NCBI RefSeq assembly: GCF_014126615.1
Contig: NZ_CP059896.1
Location: forward strand, 3,597,328-3,661,327
Direction of reading: 5' to 3'
DNA from: Ciceribacter thiooxidans
GTDB taxonomy: Bacteria; Pseudomonadota; Alphaproteobacteria; Rhizobiales; Rhizobiaceae
Length of the DNA: 64,000 nt
Made by a program: the position numbers and the translations under genes
Notes under the pieces: generated by a model
Told to the model about the DNA's origin: nothing
Database searches by the model: none
Seen by the model: the letters and a program-made list of their open reading frames with translations, nothing else
Shown here: positions 8,385 to 18,693 of the stretch, one piece after another
Numbering within the stretch: position 1 is the stretch's first letter
Layout: each line of letters opens with the position of its first letter

Positions 8385-9855
8385 CCATCCACCTCTCGTT
8401 TGCACAGGACGGATGAAGAATGCCATGCGGTTGACGGCTGTCGACGAGACTGGCGTCGCAACGGGGCTAAAACGCGGGCAGGGCCTGGCGGAAGCGCGGG
8501 CGGTTTGTCCTGCTCTTGATGCCGTTATCGCCGATGAGGCTGCCGACCGTCGATTCCTGGAAGGAATTGCCGACTGGTGCGATCGTTATACACCCTTGGT
8601 CGCCATCGAGGGCAGGGAGGGCCTCTTTCTCGACATCACCGGCTGTTCCCATCTTTTGGGCGGCGAAGAACTGTTGCTGAGAGATATTCTGAAGCGCCTG
8701 TTCGAGATGGGGCTTGATGCTCGTGGAGCGATTTCCTCAACGCCCGGGTTGTCCTGGGCGATGGCGCGCTTTGGCGGTAATGGCACTGTCTCCGAAGGGC
8801 ATGCCAAATCTGTCCCGGCCTCCTTTCCGGTGGCCGCATGCCGGTTGCCGGAGGAGACGGTATTGGCGCTTCGAAAGATGGGGCTCAAGCGGGTCGGGGA
8901 TCTGCTTGCTGCGCCACGGGCACCGCTTGTTCGTCGCTTCGGTCCCTTGCCATTGCTGCGGCTCGACCAGATGCTCGGCCGGGAAGATGAGCCGATCTCG
9001 CCACGTCGCCCGGTTGCGGATCTTTCCGTCGAGCGGTGTCTTGCCGAACCCCTTCAGTGCGAGGAAGTCATACTTCAACTCGTCCAGCGGATGGCTGTGA
9101 CGCTGAAATCGGAACTCGAGGCACGTTGTCAGGGTGGTCGCCGCTTCGAATTGCTTCTTTTCAGGGTCGATGGAAGAGTCTTCCGGATTGGTGTGGGCAG
9201 TTCTGTTCCTCTGCGCGATCCGACAGGCATCGCCGCCCTCTTTTCCGAACGCCTTGTCGCCCTGCATGACGATCTGGATACTGGTTATGGTTTCGAGATC
9301 CTGCGGCTCAATGTGCTGCAGGCAGAGACCCTCCACCGCATGCAGTCGGATTTTACCGGCAGCGCTCCGGTCGAAACCGCATTGGCAACTTTTGTGGATC
9401 AGGCGGTCGCCCGTTTGGGCCCGGATTGTCTCATGCGGCCTGTCTTGCAGGAAAGCCACGTGCCGGAACGAGCATCGCTTCTTCTGCCGGCCGCCGATCT
9501 TATGGAGATTGTCTCTCCGGGCGTGGAACAGAGGGAGACCGGGACGGGCAGGTCGACCAAGGCGAGGCGGCCGATCCGGCTCCTGAAGGTTCCCGAAATC
9601 ATCGAGGCGACGGCCGAGGCTCCGGAAGGGCCTCCCATGAGTTTCCGTTGGCGGCGATGTCTTCATCGGGTCCGACGCGCCGAAGGTCCGGAGAAGCTCG
9701 CCATGGAATGGTGGATCGATGGTGAAGAAGCGCCAGCGCGAAACTATTTCCAGGTGGAGGATGATGAAGGTCATCGCTACTGGCTGTTTCGTGAGGGCGC
9801 TTATGTCTCGAATGCCGAGATGCCACGCTGGTTCATGCATGGAGTTTTTGCATGA
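8236..9855 (+). CDS. imuB: ImuB, inactive Y-family polymerase-like mutasome hub
   Basis: ImuB resembles Y-family polymerases (DinB/UmuC) but lacks the catalytic acidic residues. It tethers DnaE2 to the beta clamp and to Imu[21 protein letters not shown] is the conserved N-terminal start of the family, so I use the ATG at 8236 (539 residues) rather than earlier in-frame codons. Other typical stretches are [20 protein letters not shown] and [19 protein letters not shown], the latter a helix-hairpin-helix-like segment. The end overlaps dnaE2 by ATGA. The large overlap with imuA means either tight coupling or a later true start. Confidence 0.9.
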   Translation: MTVCFPLPPSSLFQQTTSRRILALFFPHLPTDRIARRYWGASWRSTGRPDHPPLVCTGRMKNAMRLTAVDETGVATGLKRGQGLAEARAVCPALDAVIADEAADRRFLEGIADWCDRYTPLVAIEGREGLFLDITGCSHLLGGEELLLRDILKRLFEMGLDARGAISSTPGLSWAMARFGGNGTVSEGHAKSVPASFPVAACRLPEETVLALRKMGLKRVGDLLAAPRAPLVRRFGPLPLLRLDQMLGREDEPISPRRPVADLSVERCLAEPLQCEEVILQLVQRMAVTLKSELEARCQGGRRFELLLFRVDGRVFRIGVGSSVPLRDPTGIAALFSERLVALHDDLDTGYGFEILRLNVLQAETLHRMQSDFTGSAPVETALATFVDQAVARLGPDCLMRPVLQESHVPERASLLLPAADLMEIVSPGVEQRETGTGRSTKARRPIRLLKVPEIIEATAEAPEGPPMSFRWRRCLHRVRRAEGPEKLAMEWWIDGEEAPARNYFQVEDDEGHRYWLFREGAYVSNAEMPRWFMHGVFA

Positions 9856-12800
9856 CGGCCACACCCGCTTTTTTCGAGATCGGCGCCCGAACGAATTTTT
9901 CCTTTCTGGAAGGGGCATCCCATCCGGAGGAATTGGTGGAAGCGGCCAGCCGGCTTTGCCTTCCCGGTCTCGGCGTTGCGGATCGAAACACTGTTGCCGG
10001 TGTGGTGCGCGTGCATGCCCAGGCCAAGGAAAGGGGCTTCCGGTTCCAGCCGGGTGCACGGCTTGTCTTCGCCGACGGTACACCCGATGTCCTCGCCTAT
10101 CCGCAGAACCGCCACGGATGGGGAAATCTCTGCCGGTTGCTCAGTGCCGGTAATCTCAAGGGAGAAAAGGGCGTTTGCATTCTCCATGAGGAGGATCTGA
10201 TCGAATGGGGAGAAGATTTGCTCATTGCGGTGATGCCGAAGACGGAGCATGCCACGGACGAGGGGGAGTTGCCCGGATTGCTTCGGCGATTGGTTTCCCG
10301 GTTTGGCAATCGGGCATTCTTGGCGCTTGTTCCACGTTATGACGGTCTCGATCGGTTCACCTTTGCCGTACTTGCGTCTATGGCCGAGACGGCAGGACTT
10401 GGCCTGATCGCCAGTAACGAACCGCTATATCATGAGGCGGCACGTCGTCCGCTCGCTGATATCGTCACCGCCATCCGTACCCATGTTCCTATCGCCGAAG
10501 CCGGGTTCCATTTGGCCGCGAATGCGGAACGTCATCTGAAGACCGGGGCGGACATGGCCCAGATATTCAGGCACTATCCGCAGGCAATCGCCAACACGCA
10601 GCTGTTCTTTAGCCGGCTCTCTTTTTCTCTGGACGAATTGCGCTACCAATATCCCGATGAGAGCCTGGCCGGTGAAACACCGTCTGAAACACTGGAAAGA
10701 TTGGCACGCTTCGGTGCGGCAAGACGTTATCCCGAAGGGGTAACCGAAAAGGTATTGAAGCAGATCGACTATGAACTCACTCTCATTCGCGAGAGGCAGT
10801 ACGAGCCCTACTTTCTGACGGTGCGCAACATCATCGAGTTTGCCCGGAGCGAAGGCATTCTCTGCCAAGGACGGGGCTCGGCGGCCAATTCCGTCGTCTG
10901 CTACTGCCTCGGCATTACCGAAGTCGATCCGGAGAGGACAACACTGCTCTTCGAGCGGTTCATCTCGACGGAACGCGACGAGCCTCCGGATATCGACGTC
11001 GATTTCGAGCATGAGAAGCGGGAAATCGTCATCCAGCATATCTATGAACGCTACGGACGCGAGCATGCCGGATTGGCGGCAGCGGTGAGTTGCTATCGTG
11101 CGCGCTCGGCAGGTCGCGAGGTCGCCAAAGCCTTCGGACTGTCCGAGGATGTGCAATCTGCACTCGCGAGCACTGTCTGGGGATGGTCTGCCGCCGATCT
11201 TTCCGAGCGCGAGGCCAAGGCGGCGGGGCTGGACATGAGCAATCTGACGACGCAACGTGTTCTCACCTATGCTTCCAAACTCATCGGATTTCCGCGTCAC
11301 CTGACCCAGCATGTGGGTGGCTTCGTCATCACGCGCGACAGGCTGGACGAGGTGGTCCCGATCATGAAAACGGCGATGGACGGCCGCTACATGGTCGAAT
11401 GGGACAAGGATGATCTCGATGCGCTCGGCATCCTCAAGATCGATATTCTGGCGCTCGGCATGCTGACCTGCCTTGCCAGAGCCTTCAAGCTGCTGGAAAG
11501 CCATTACGGAAAACGTATTACACTCGCCGATCTGTGCCGGGACCATCGGCCGGCGGTTTACGACATGATTTGCCGTGCTGACACGATCGGCGTTTTCCAG
11601 ATAGAGAGCCGGGCCCAGATGAGCATGCTGCCGCGCCTTAGGCCTCGGGATCTCTACGATCTGGTGATCGAGGTGGCGATCGTGAGGCCCGGCCCCATTC
11701 AGGGCAACATGGTGCATCCCTACCTGAAAAGACGGGAGGACGATCGAGCAGGTCGACCCATCAGCTATCCTCGTCCGGAATTGGAGCAGGTATTGAAACG
11801 AACGCTCGGCATCCCGCTCTTTCAGGAACAGGTCATGCAGATCGCCATCACCGCTGCAGGCTTCACGCCAGGTGAGGCAGACCGTCTCAGGCGGGCGATG
11901 GCGACGTTCAAAAGGACCGGAACAATCCATACCTTCCGGAAGAAGATGGTCGAGGGCATGGTGAACAATGGTTACGATGCCGAGTTCGCCGAGAGTTGTT
12001 TCCGGCAGATCGAGGGGTTCGGCGAGTATGGCTTTCCGGAGAGCCATGCCGCATCCTTTGCCCTTCTGGTCTATGCGTCCAGTTGGCTGAAGGCGTACTA
12101 TCCGGATGTCTTCTGTGTCGCCACTCTCAATTCACAACCGATGGGATTCTACGCTCCGGCGCAACTGGTGCGGGATGCTCGGGAACACGGGGTCGTGGTG
12201 CGACCGGTCGATATCAACGAATCCGATTGGGACGCGACTTTGGTGGATGGTACTTTCGAACGAGATTGCATCCATCCCCGACATGTTTCGATGCAAGACG
12301 TAATCCTGGCGCGAAAGGCGGTGCGGCTCGGATTCCGTCAGGTCAAGGGACTGACACGGAAGGATGTCGACCGGCTCCTTGCTTGTCGGGGCAACGGTTA
12401 CGTTTCCATCCGAGATCTCTGGCTGCGGACCGGTCTTCCCCGTTCCGTCATCGAACGACTCGCGGATGCGGATGTCTTTCGCTCGATCAAGCTCGATCGC
12501 CGGGCTGCCTTGTGGGCGGCAAAGGCCCTCGACGAAGGAGGCGCTGTTGAACATCTGCCGCTCTTTGCCGATCACGGCGACCTTCAGATCGAACCTGAAA
12601 CGCCACTTCCGCAAATGCGAGACAGCGAGCAGGTGGTCAACGACTATCGCTATCTCTCTCTGTCCCTGAAGGCGCATCCCGTCTCGTTTCTCCGCGAGCA
12701 GTTGGACGTGCTTCAAGTCCGTCGATGCCGAGATTTGGAGAGTGTTGAAAATGGACGGAAGACTACAATCGCCGGACTGGTACTGGTGCGCCAACGACCC

Positions 12801-13157
12801 GGTTCGGCGAACGGGATTATATTCATGACCATCGAGGACGAAACCGGAATTGCCAATATCATTGTATGGTCGAAGACCTTCGAACGTTTCCGACCGGTGG
12901 TCATGGGGGCCCGTTTTATAAAGGTCCAAGGACGACTACAGAAAGCCGACGGTGTCATTCACGTGGTTGCAGAGGAGATCGAGGACTGGTCGTCTGCTCT
13001 TGGCCTTCTGGTGAGTGATGACGGGTTGGACAATGCTAGCGCGGCTTCCCGTTCGGCTATCGAGCAAATGTTCAGGAAGTCCGAACATTCAAGAAGCATG
13101 CCCCCATCCGTCGGCTCAGCACGGGACGCCATGCCGAAAGGCCGAAATTTCCATTGA
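9852..13157 (+). CDS. dnaE2: Error-prone DNA polymerase DnaE2 (ImuC)
   Basis: This 1101-residue protein is the C-family translesion polymerase of the ImuABC mutasome. The PHP domain opens the protein ([20 protein letters not shown]). The palm carries [16 protein letters not shown] and the catalytic aspartates in [14 protein letters not shown] near residue 380. [20 protein letters not shown] and [20 protein letters not shown] are also diagnostic. An OB fold ([20 protein letters not shown]) lies near residue 975. Its ATG overlaps the imuB stop, so all three genes form one SOS operon. Expected product: mutagenic bypass synthesis after DNA damage. Confidence 0.96.
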   Translation: MTATPAFFEIGARTNFSFLEGASHPEELVEAASRLCLPGLGVADRNTVAGVVRVHAQAKERGFRFQPGARLVFADGTPDVLAYPQNRHGWGNLCRLLSAGNLKGEKGVCILHEEDLIEWGEDLLIAVMPKTEHATDEGELPGLLRRLVSRFGNRAFLALVPRYDGLDRFTFAVLASMAETAGLGLIASNEPLYHEAARRPLADIVTAIRTHVPIAEAGFHLAANAERHLKTGADMAQIFRHYPQAIANTQLFFSRLSFSLDELRYQYPDESLAGETPSETLERLARFGAARRYPEGVTEKVLKQIDYELTLIRERQYEPYFLTVRNIIEFARSEGILCQGRGSAANSVVCYCLGITEVDPERTTLLFERFISTERDEPPDIDVDFEHEKREIVIQHIYERYGREHAGLAAAVSCYRARSAGREVAKAFGLSEDVQSALASTVWGWSAADLSEREAKAAGLDMSNLTTQRVLTYASKLIGFPRHLTQHVGGFVITRDRLDEVVPIMKTAMDGRYMVEWDKDDLDALGILKIDILALGMLTCLARAFKLLESHYGKRITLADLCRDHRPAVYDMICRADTIGVFQIESRAQMSMLPRLRPRDLYDLVIEVAIVRPGPIQGNMVHPYLKRREDDRAGRPISYPRPELEQVLKRTLGIPLFQEQVMQIAITAAGFTPGEADRLRRAMATFKRTGTIHTFRKKMVEGMVNNGYDAEFAESCFRQIEGFGEYGFPESHAASFALLVYASSWLKAYYPDVFCVATLNSQPMGFYAPAQLVRDAREHGVVVRPVDINESDWDATLVDGTFERDCIHPRHVSMQDVILARKAVRLGFRQVKGLTRKDVDRLLACRGNGYVSIRDLWLRTGLPRSVIERLADADVFRSIKLDRRAALWAAKALDEGGAVEHLPLFADHGDLQIEPETPLPQMRDSEQVVNDYRYLSLSLKAHPVSFLREQLDVLQVRRCRDLESVENGRKTTIAGLVLVRQRPGSANGIIFMTIEDETGIANIIVWSKTFERFRPVVMGARFIKVQGRLQKADGVIHVVAEEIEDWSSALGLLVSDDGLDNASAASRSAIEQMFRKSEHSRSMPPSVGSARDAMPKGRNFH

Positions 13158-13193
13158 CTCACGTAGCGATTGTCGCACGTGGCCGAAATTTTC

Positions 13194-13216
13194 TTGACAC
13201 TAAATCTCTTCTTTAG
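13194..13216 (+). promoter_or_regulatory. Putative bfd-bfr promoter with overlapping palindrome
   Basis: TTGACA (13194-13199) is a good -35 hexamer. The palindrome CTAAA-N7-TTTAG (13200-13216) fills the spacer and is placed where a repressor would block polymerase. In rhizobia this operon is typically under the iron regulator Irr, but the site does not match a full Irr box, so the regulator is a guess. Confidence 0.4.
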
Positions 13217-13257
13217 CAAAAGGAAGGACGAGTACGAGTTCCCTGACAGGCCGCATC

Positions 13258-13569
13258 ATGCTTGTTTGCAGCTGCAACTACATCACTGACACAGAAATCA
13301 AGGACGTCATCAACCAGCTTCTCGATGAGGACTGCTGGCAGCTCATCGTGCCTGCAAAGGTTTATCACGCGATAGCCAAGCGGGGCCGTTGCTGCGGCTG
13401 TTTTCCGACGGTTGTCGACCTGATTATCAGCACAACCGAAGAATATCATGCCCGTCGCCACTCGACACAAGCAGAGGTTGTTGATTTCATTACACGCCTG
13501 AAGACTTTCCACGAAGAAAGAAGGAGAGCGGACCTTGAAAGGCGACACAGGAGTCATCGAGCGGCTTAA
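13258..13569 (+). CDS. bfd: Bacterioferritin-associated ferredoxin
   Basis: Bfd carries a [2Fe-2S] cluster and reduces bacterioferritin cores to release iron. Cys4 and Cys6 (MLVCSCN) and Cys45/Cys48 (GRCCGCF) give the expected C-x-C ... C-x2-C arrangement. The 103 residues are longer than the usual 65 or so because of a charged tail ([19 protein letters not shown]) after the BFD fold. It lies directly upstream of bfr and overlaps its 5' end by 35 bases, so the two are co-transcribed and translationally coupled. Confidence 0.9.
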   Translation: MLVCSCNYITDTEIKDVINQLLDEDCWQLIVPAKVYHAIAKRGRCCGCFPTVVDLIISTTEEYHARRHSTQAEVVDFITRLKTFHEERRRADLERRHRSHRAA

Positions 13570-14020
13570 CGAGGCCCTCTTCCTCGAACTCGGTGCAGTC
13601 AATCAGTATTGGCTTCACTACCGTCTTCTCGAAGACTGGGGCTACACAAAGCTTGCGAAAAAGGAGCGCGCCGAATCCATCGAGGAAATGCATCATGCGG
13701 ATAAGCTGGTTGCCCGCATCATTTTTCTCGAAGGTCATCCCAACCTCCAGTCGGTTGCGCCGTTACGGATCGGGCAAACCGTCAAGGAAGTCCTGGAGGC
13801 AGACCTTGCCGGTGAATATGACGCCCGCACTTCCTACAAAAAGTCTCGTGATATCTGTCATCAGGCCGGCGATTACGTCACCATGGCGCTTTTCGAGGAG
13901 CTCCTTGCCGACGAAGAAGGCCACATTGACTTTCTCGAAACCCAGCTGGATCTCCTGAGCAAGCTCGGAGAGGAGCGCTACGGCCTCCTGAACTCGAATT
14001 CAGCCGACTCGGCGGAGTGA
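13535..14020 (+). CDS. bfr: Bacterioferritin
   Basis: Bfr forms a 24-subunit haem-containing iron store with ferroxidase centres. Numbering from the TTG at 13535 puts every ligand where E. coli Bfr has it: Glu18, Glu51, His54, Glu94, Glu127, His130, and the haem ligand Met52. This confirms the TTG start, which is preceded by GAAGGAG at 9 bases. Length is 161 residues. It overlaps bfd, and a stem-loop follows the stop codon. Confidence 0.97.
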   Translation: MKGDTGVIERLNEALFLELGAVNQYWLHYRLLEDWGYTKLAKKERAESIEEMHHADKLVARIIFLEGHPNLQSVAPLRIGQTVKEVLEADLAGEYDARTSYKKSRDICHQAGDYVTMALFEELLADEEGHIDFLETQLDLLSKLGEERYGLLNSNSADSAE

Positions 14021-14029
14021 CGCTGGCAA

Positions 14030-14051
14030 ACGCCCGCAAATATGCGGGCGT
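14030..14051. terminator. Stem-loop between convergent bfr and rppH
   Basis: ACGCCCGCA and TGCGGGCGT pair perfectly around an AATA loop. No clear T-run follows, but its place between convergent genes suggests shared termination. Confidence 0.6.
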
Positions 14052-14056
14052 CATCC

Positions 14057-14584
14057 TCAGTCAGCCAGATGGCGAAATTCCGCGATCACCTGATCATAGA
14101 CCGCCCGTTTGAAGGGAACGATCAGGTCCGGTAATTCTCGCATGGGTTTCCATGCCCAGGCATCGAATTCAGGATGATGACCGCCGGGTGGCGGGTTGAT
14201 GGCGATCTCATGCTCATCTCCCTCGAAGCGGAAGGCGAACCAACGCTGCGTCTGGCCCCGGTACTTTCCCCTGAGCGCCACGCCGATCAATTGTGGGGGG
14301 AGGTCGTAGTTGATCCAGCGACCTGCCTCTGCCAACAGAGACACGGATCTCATTCCGGTTTCTTCGTAAAGCTCCCGTACTGCGGCACTCAGAGCATCCT
14401 CGCCGTTGTCAATTCCACCCTGCGGCATCTGCCAAAGCTTCGGGGAACCGTCGAATTCCGAATTTTCCGCCGGAATGCGACGTCCGACCCATACGAGCCC
14501 CTCTCGGTTGAGAACCATGACCCCGACGCAAGGACGATAAGGCAGGTCTTCGCCTCGAACTGTCCGTTCATTCATGTGAGGCAT
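14057..14584 (-). CDS. rppH: RNA pyrophosphohydrolase (Nudix)
   Basis: RppH removes pyrophosphate from mRNA 5' ends and so opens them to decay; in older literature rhizobial homologues are called NudH/IalA. The Nudix box is [20 protein letters not shown] followed by [23 protein letters not shown] and [10 protein letters not shown] are family signatures. Length is 175 residues. The ATG at 14584 has AAGGA 6 bases upstream and lies 9 bases after the deacetylase stop, so it is probably in the same operon. Confidence 0.95.
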   Translation of the reverse strand: MPHMNERTVRGEDLPYRPCVGVMVLNREGLVWVGRRIPAENSEFDGSPKLWQMPQGGIDNGEDALSAAVRELYEETGMRSVSLLAEAGRWINYDLPPQLIGVALRGKYRGQTQRWFAFRFEGDEHEIAINPPPGGHHPEFDAWAWKPMRELPDLIVPFKRAVYDQVIAEFRHLAD

Positions 14585-14593
14585 GTCGATCCT

Positions 14594-15781
14594 TCACGGC
14601 TGAGGGTTTTCCGCCAGCGCCGAGATCGCTACGATCTCGATGCCGCGACGTGATGCTTCTTCGCTCCACTGCCGAACGGCGTCAATCGTCTCGTCAAATG
14701 CCGAGCCGACACCGATGGCACTTCCCTTCCGCAGCGCGACGCGCTCCAGTTCATCCAGGCGGTGCAGAATCGCCTGCTGATCAAGTTGGCCGTCTATTTG
14801 GGTATCGGCGAAAGCCTGAGGCATTCCTATCGCCTTTGCTATCTGACCGCTAAGCGAGCGAGCGGATGATCCGTCATCGAAGAACAGTAAGCCACGCTTG
14901 CCGATATCGCGCATCACGGGTTCGAGCGCATTGGCGTCCGCAAGGAACCTGCCGCCCATATAGTTCATGATCCCCGTGTAGTTGGTGATGCTCGCCATCG
15001 CCTGGTGAAGATTGGCCATGTTGGTGTCCGGTTTGGCCGTGGTCAGAAGTGTGCCGGGTCCCGGATCGTTGCCCGGATAATCGAAGGGTTCAAGCGGCAC
15101 CTGCAGCAGAATTTCGTGGCCGTCTCGCCGCGCCTCCTGCATCCACCGCTGGAGACTGTTGCCCGTGGCCGCAAATGCAAACGTAATTTCCCCCGGAAGC
15201 TCCCGAATGGCTCGCTGCGTGCCCGTTTGGCTCAGGCCCAGGCCCCCGACGACGATCGCGATCCGCGTACCTCTGGCTCCTGACCATGGCCGCGCATACT
15301 GATCAATTGGCCGCAGCCCGTCGGGTCCGACTGTCGGTAGCCGTCCTTGGGGACTGTCTTCAAGAAGGTGGTCGTTCGGCGTTCCTGCCATGCGCGGGTC
15401 CTGCCCGACGCGAGGCGTGTCGATCAGCAGCGGTCCGCTGTTACCGCGCGCCTTCGGGCTGTACTTTGTTACAACCGTCCCATTGTCGGTCACCGTCCGC
15501 TCTACATTGGCGCCGGCCGCCGGTCGCGTTGCAGCCAATCCGGCGCCATCCGTCACCTGCCGGGTGATCTCGCCTGCTGCTTCTCGGCTGGGTGCCGCGG
15601 AAGACGTCAGATTGGGCGTAGAATCACGCAGCGGCAGCGGCGTCAGTGCGGAAAACAGAGACAGACCAAGAACGATAGAGACGCCCGCGAAACTTCCGAT
15701 TGCTCGCCAGGAAAAAGTCATCACCCTGCGGGGACGGCGCCGCTCACCCTGTCCCAGCGGCTTATGCAGGTCAGTCCCCAA
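14594..15781 (-). CDS. Divergent polysaccharide deacetylase family membrane protein (YibQ-like)
   Basis: One transmembrane helix (SWRAIGSFAGVSIVLGLSLF) is followed by a low-complexity linker and a divergent polysaccharide deacetylase domain (IAIVVGGLGLSQTGTQRAIR; LLQVPLEPFDYPGNDPGPGT; GLLFFDDGSSARSLSGQIA). The catalytic part is predicted to lie in the periplasm and its role may be in peptidoglycan or exopolysaccharide remodelling, but activity is not proven for the family. I choose the TTG at 15781, giving (M)GTDLHKPLGQ, with GGAAGAAG upstream. The longest frame starts at a GTG at 15841, inside the ctpA terminator. Length from the TTG is 395 residues. Confidence 0.85.
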   Translation of the reverse strand: MGTDLHKPLGQGERRRPRRVMTFSWRAIGSFAGVSIVLGLSLFSALTPLPLRDSTPNLTSSAAPSREAAGEITRQVTDGAGLAATRPAAGANVERTVTDNGTVVTKYSPKARGNSGPLLIDTPRVGQDPRMAGTPNDHLLEDSPQGRLPTVGPDGLRPIDQYARPWSGARGTRIAIVVGGLGLSQTGTQRAIRELPGEITFAFAATGNSLQRWMQEARRDGHEILLQVPLEPFDYPGNDPGPGTLLTTAKPDTNMANLHQAMASITNYTGIMNYMGGRFLADANALEPVMRDIGKRGLLFFDDGSSARSLSGQIAKAIGMPQAFADTQIDGQLDQQAILHRLDELERVALRKGSAIGVGSAFDETIDAVRQWSEEASRRGIEIVAISALAENPQP

Positions 15782-15810
15782 TGTCTTCTTCCGTCCCCTC
15801 ACGCGGCAGA

Positions 15811-15839
15811 AAAACGGGCGCCGGAGTTCTCCGGCGCCC
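15811..15839 (-). terminator. Rho-independent terminator of ctpA
   Basis: GGGCGCCGGA and TCCGGCGCCC form a 10-bp stem (15816-15839) immediately after the ctpA stop. On the minus strand it is followed by a short T-run. Confidence 0.85.
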
Positions 15840-15845
15840 ACTCAT

Positions 15846-17168
15846 TTACTTGGCAACGACTGCCTTTTCAGGATCCGCCGGGAACGACGGGTCCGTCTTA
15901 TTGCCGCGCAGCAGGTCCAGAGCATAGTTCAGCTGAACGTCGTCCTTTGCTTCCGGCGGCACATAGGCAAACGAACCGGAACCTTCGTCGGTCTCGTTCT
16001 GCCCCTGGATATGCCCAGGCAGAGCCGATTCACCTTCCGCCCGGACGCGACCCTTCAGATCTTCCGGCAGGGGCTGCTCTACCTTGATGTCGGGCTGGAT
16101 GCCGGTGCCCTGTATCGACTTGCCTGACGGGGTGTAGTAGAGCGCAGTCGTCAGACGCAGTGCGCCTTTTTCGCCCATCGGAATGATCGTTTGCACGGAA
16201 CCCTTGCCGAACGACCGGGTACCGAGGACCGTGGCACGCTTCAGATCCTGCAGCGCGCCTGCCACGATCTCCGAAGCCGATGCAGAGCCGCCGTTCACCA
16301 GTACGATGACCGGCTTGCCGTCGGTGAGGTCGCCTGCGCTGGCATTGAAGCGGCGCGTATCATCCGCGTTTCGGCTGCGCGTGGAGACCACTTCTCCCTT
16401 TTCGAGGAATGCGTCGGAGACGTAGATCGCCTGATCCAGAAGACCACCCGGATTCAGCCGAAGGTCCAGAACATAGCCCTTCAGTTTGTCGGCCGGAACT
16501 TCCTTCTTGATCTTTGTGATCGCCGCTTCGAGGTCGTCATAGGTCTTCTCCGTAAAGGAGATCACCCGAAGATAGCCGACGTCCCCTTCGACGCGCGACT
16601 TGACGGCCTTGACCGCGATAATCTCGCGCATAATGTTGAACTCGAGAGGCTTGTCAGCGCCCTTGCGCAAGACCGTTAGCTTGATGGGTGTGTTGACCGC
16701 ACCCCGCATCTTTTCGACGGCCTCTTCCAGCTTCAAACCGCGCACAGGTTCGCCGTTGATCTCGGAGATAAAATCACCGGCCAGAATACCGGCACGTGCG
16801 CCCGGCGTGTCGTCGATCGGCGTGATGACCTTTACGAGCTCATCTTCCATGGTGACTTCGATACCGATGCCGCCGAATTCACCCTTGGTCTGGGTCTGCA
16901 TATCGGCGGCATCCTTGGCATTCATGTAGCTCGAATGCGGATCAAGCGAGCTCAGCATGCCATTGATGGCGTTTTCGACCAGTTTTTCTTCGTCCGGCGG
17001 CGTGACGTATTGCGCGCGGACGCGCTCGAAAACGTCGCCGAAAATCGCCAGTTCCTTGTAGGTGGAAGACCCGGCGGCCTGCGCGGGAACACCGGCCGAG
17101 TAAATGACGCCCATCGCCGTCGCGCCCATCAACGCCCCGACGAGAAGAAGTGAAACCCTACGTACCAT
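15846..17168 (-). CDS. ctpA: C-terminal processing peptidase (S41)
   Basis: This 440-residue periplasmic serine protease has an N-terminal membrane anchor or signal (RRVSLLLVGALMGATAMGVI), a PDZ domain (GGIGIEVTMEDELVKVITPI to GEPVRGLKLEEA) and an S41 catalytic domain. NGGSASASEIVAGAL holds the nucleophilic serine and GTRSFGKGSVQ the catalytic lysine. CtpA trims periplasmic proteins, including peptidoglycan hydrolases. The ATG at 17168 (MVRRVSLLLV) has AAAGG upstream. Its start overlaps the end of envC by 11 bases, so the murein hydrolase activator and the protease are probably made together. Confidence 0.94.
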   Translation of the reverse strand: MVRRVSLLLVGALMGATAMGVIYSAGVPAQAAGSSTYKELAIFGDVFERVRAQYVTPPDEEKLVENAINGMLSSLDPHSSYMNAKDAADMQTQTKGEFGGIGIEVTMEDELVKVITPIDDTPGARAGILAGDFISEINGEPVRGLKLEEAVEKMRGAVNTPIKLTVLRKGADKPLEFNIMREIIAVKAVKSRVEGDVGYLRVISFTEKTYDDLEAAITKIKKEVPADKLKGYVLDLRLNPGGLLDQAIYVSDAFLEKGEVVSTRSRNADDTRRFNASAGDLTDGKPVIVLVNGGSASASEIVAGALQDLKRATVLGTRSFGKGSVQTIIPMGEKGALRLTTALYYTPSGKSIQGTGIQPDIKVEQPLPEDLKGRVRAEGESALPGHIQGQNETDEGSGSFAYVPPEAKDDVQLNYALDLLRGNKTDPSFPADPEKAVVAK

Positions 17169-18543
17169 TCTGTGCCTTTCCAGAGTCCTGACCAGTCCAC
17201 CAGGGACGGGAATCAACAGGTTTTCCGTCTTTCCTGAATTCAATGTAAAGCGTCGGGCGATCGGTTTCCAGCGTCAATGCCGTGGCGCTCGCCAGTCTCT
17301 TCTCGCCCATCGTTCCGATGGGCTCGCCGGAGAGGACGAACTTGCCTTGACTGGTACTGACCTCGTCCATCCCGGAGAGGACGACATGATAGCCGTCGCC
17401 CGTATTCAGAATGATCATCTGTCCGTAGCTTCGGAACTCGCCGGCAAACACGACCCAACCGTCGGACGGCGCCGTCACCAATGATCCCGGAGCCGCAGCA
17501 ATTGTCACGCCCATTGCCGTGTGGCCGGTCCCATCCGGATCGCCGAAACGGCGGAGCATTTCCCCCGCTACCGGTAGCTCAAGTTTGCTCTTCAGTTCGG
17601 AGAACGGATATGCCGGGGCAATACGGTTTTTGTCGGGCAGGCTTTCAGCGAGCTCGCGCGCTTTTTGCCGCTGTTCCTCTGTTTGCAGACGACGACGTTC
17701 CTCCTCCTGCCTTGCCTTCTCGGCGGCCTCGCGGACAGACGTGATCTCGCCCTCGAGAGAGGTGATGAGCTGTTCGAGATTGGACGCCTTCTCTGCCAGT
17801 TGTTCGGAATGCTGGCGTTCCGTCGCAAGTTCGTCTGCGCGGGAGCGCGAGAGCCGTTCGTTTGCGTTCAGGAGAAGGTCCATCCGGCGCTCCTCCTCCT
17901 GTCGGCTCGCCATCGTCGTAACCAGCGCCTCCTTTTCTGCGCTGATCTTTTTCCTCAGATCTGCCAACTCCTGCAGATCCGTCGCCAGTTCCTCCGTTTC
18001 CTTGCGGATGCCGGGAACGACCGCGCCGAGGAGGATCGCGGTTCGTACCGAGGCAAGGGCATCCTCGGGACTGACGAGCAGGGCAGGGGGCGGATTCCTT
18101 CCCATTCGTTGCAAAGCCGCCAATACCTCAGCCAGCACCGCGCGTCGCTCGCGGAACGAACGACGGATTTCGTCCTCCCGAACGCCGAACCCGGCGAGCT
18201 TCGCTTCGCTGTCGTTGATCTTTTTCTCCAGCTCCTTTCGGCGTTCCGCAGATTCGATCAACGCGGATCGCAAGTCCACTGCATCCTTCTTGAGCGCGGC
18301 GATGTCAGCCTCAAGTTCGGCAGCTTTCTCTTCCGAGAGATGGATGGTCCGGGAAAGGTCCTGGAGCTCCCGACTGACTTCGTCCCGCTTCTGGCGCAAA
18401 GCAAGATCGGGCGCAGCTTCCGACGCATGATCGGCGGATGAAGCAGCGCCGCTCCCGACCGAATCCTGTGCGAGTGCGCGACCGCTACCGTGTGCCGGAA
18501 ACAGACCGAGGACCAACGCGACGACACAGGCCGGAAGAAGCAT
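17158..18543 (-). CDS. envC: EnvC-like murein hydrolase activator
   Basis: A signal peptide (LLPACVVALVLGLFPAHGSG then ALA) is followed by long coiled-coil segments (about residues 50-320, rich in E, K and R heptads) and a C-terminal LytM/M23 domain (LPVAGEMLRRFGDPDGTGHT and onward). The LytM zinc site is not intact: the region reads GHTAMGVTIA instead of HxxxD. This matches EnvC-type proteins that activate amidases at the septum without cutting peptidoglycan themselves. I choose the ATG at 18543 (461 residues), preceded by GGAAG. The longest frame begins at a TTG at 18660. Confidence 0.88.
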   Translation of the reverse strand: MLLPACVVALVLGLFPAHGSGRALAQDSVGSGAASSADHASEAAPDLALRQKRDEVSRELQDLSRTIHLSEEKAAELEADIAALKKDAVDLRSALIESAERRKELEKKINDSEAKLAGFGVREDEIRRSFRERRAVLAEVLAALQRMGRNPPPALLVSPEDALASVRTAILLGAVVPGIRKETEELATDLQELADLRKKISAEKEALVTTMASRQEEERRMDLLLNANERLSRSRADELATERQHSEQLAEKASNLEQLITSLEGEITSVREAAEKARQEEERRRLQTEEQRQKARELAESLPDKNRIAPAYPFSELKSKLELPVAGEMLRRFGDPDGTGHTAMGVTIAAAPGSLVTAPSDGWVVFAGEFRSYGQMIILNTGDGYHVVLSGMDEVSTSQGKFVLSGEPIGTMGEKRLASATALTLETDRPTLYIEFRKDGKPVDSRPWWTGQDSGKAQNGT

Positions 18544-18693
18544 GTGGTGGCTTCCGTCCGGACTTGTTGAGGCAGACTGTGTGCGGATTTCGTGCTGCAA
18601 GTCGCTTTCCCGATGTTGTCCGGAAAATAAGCTGATTTGCCCGGGCGCGCAAAGGCGCAACTACAATCGGACGTCACGTCCGCAGCCAGCGGC

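Noticed and set aside
10425..12047. 540-residue frame antisense to dnaE2
   Set aside because: It mirrors dnaE2 codons, a usual effect in GC-rich genes, and has no family signature or start signal.
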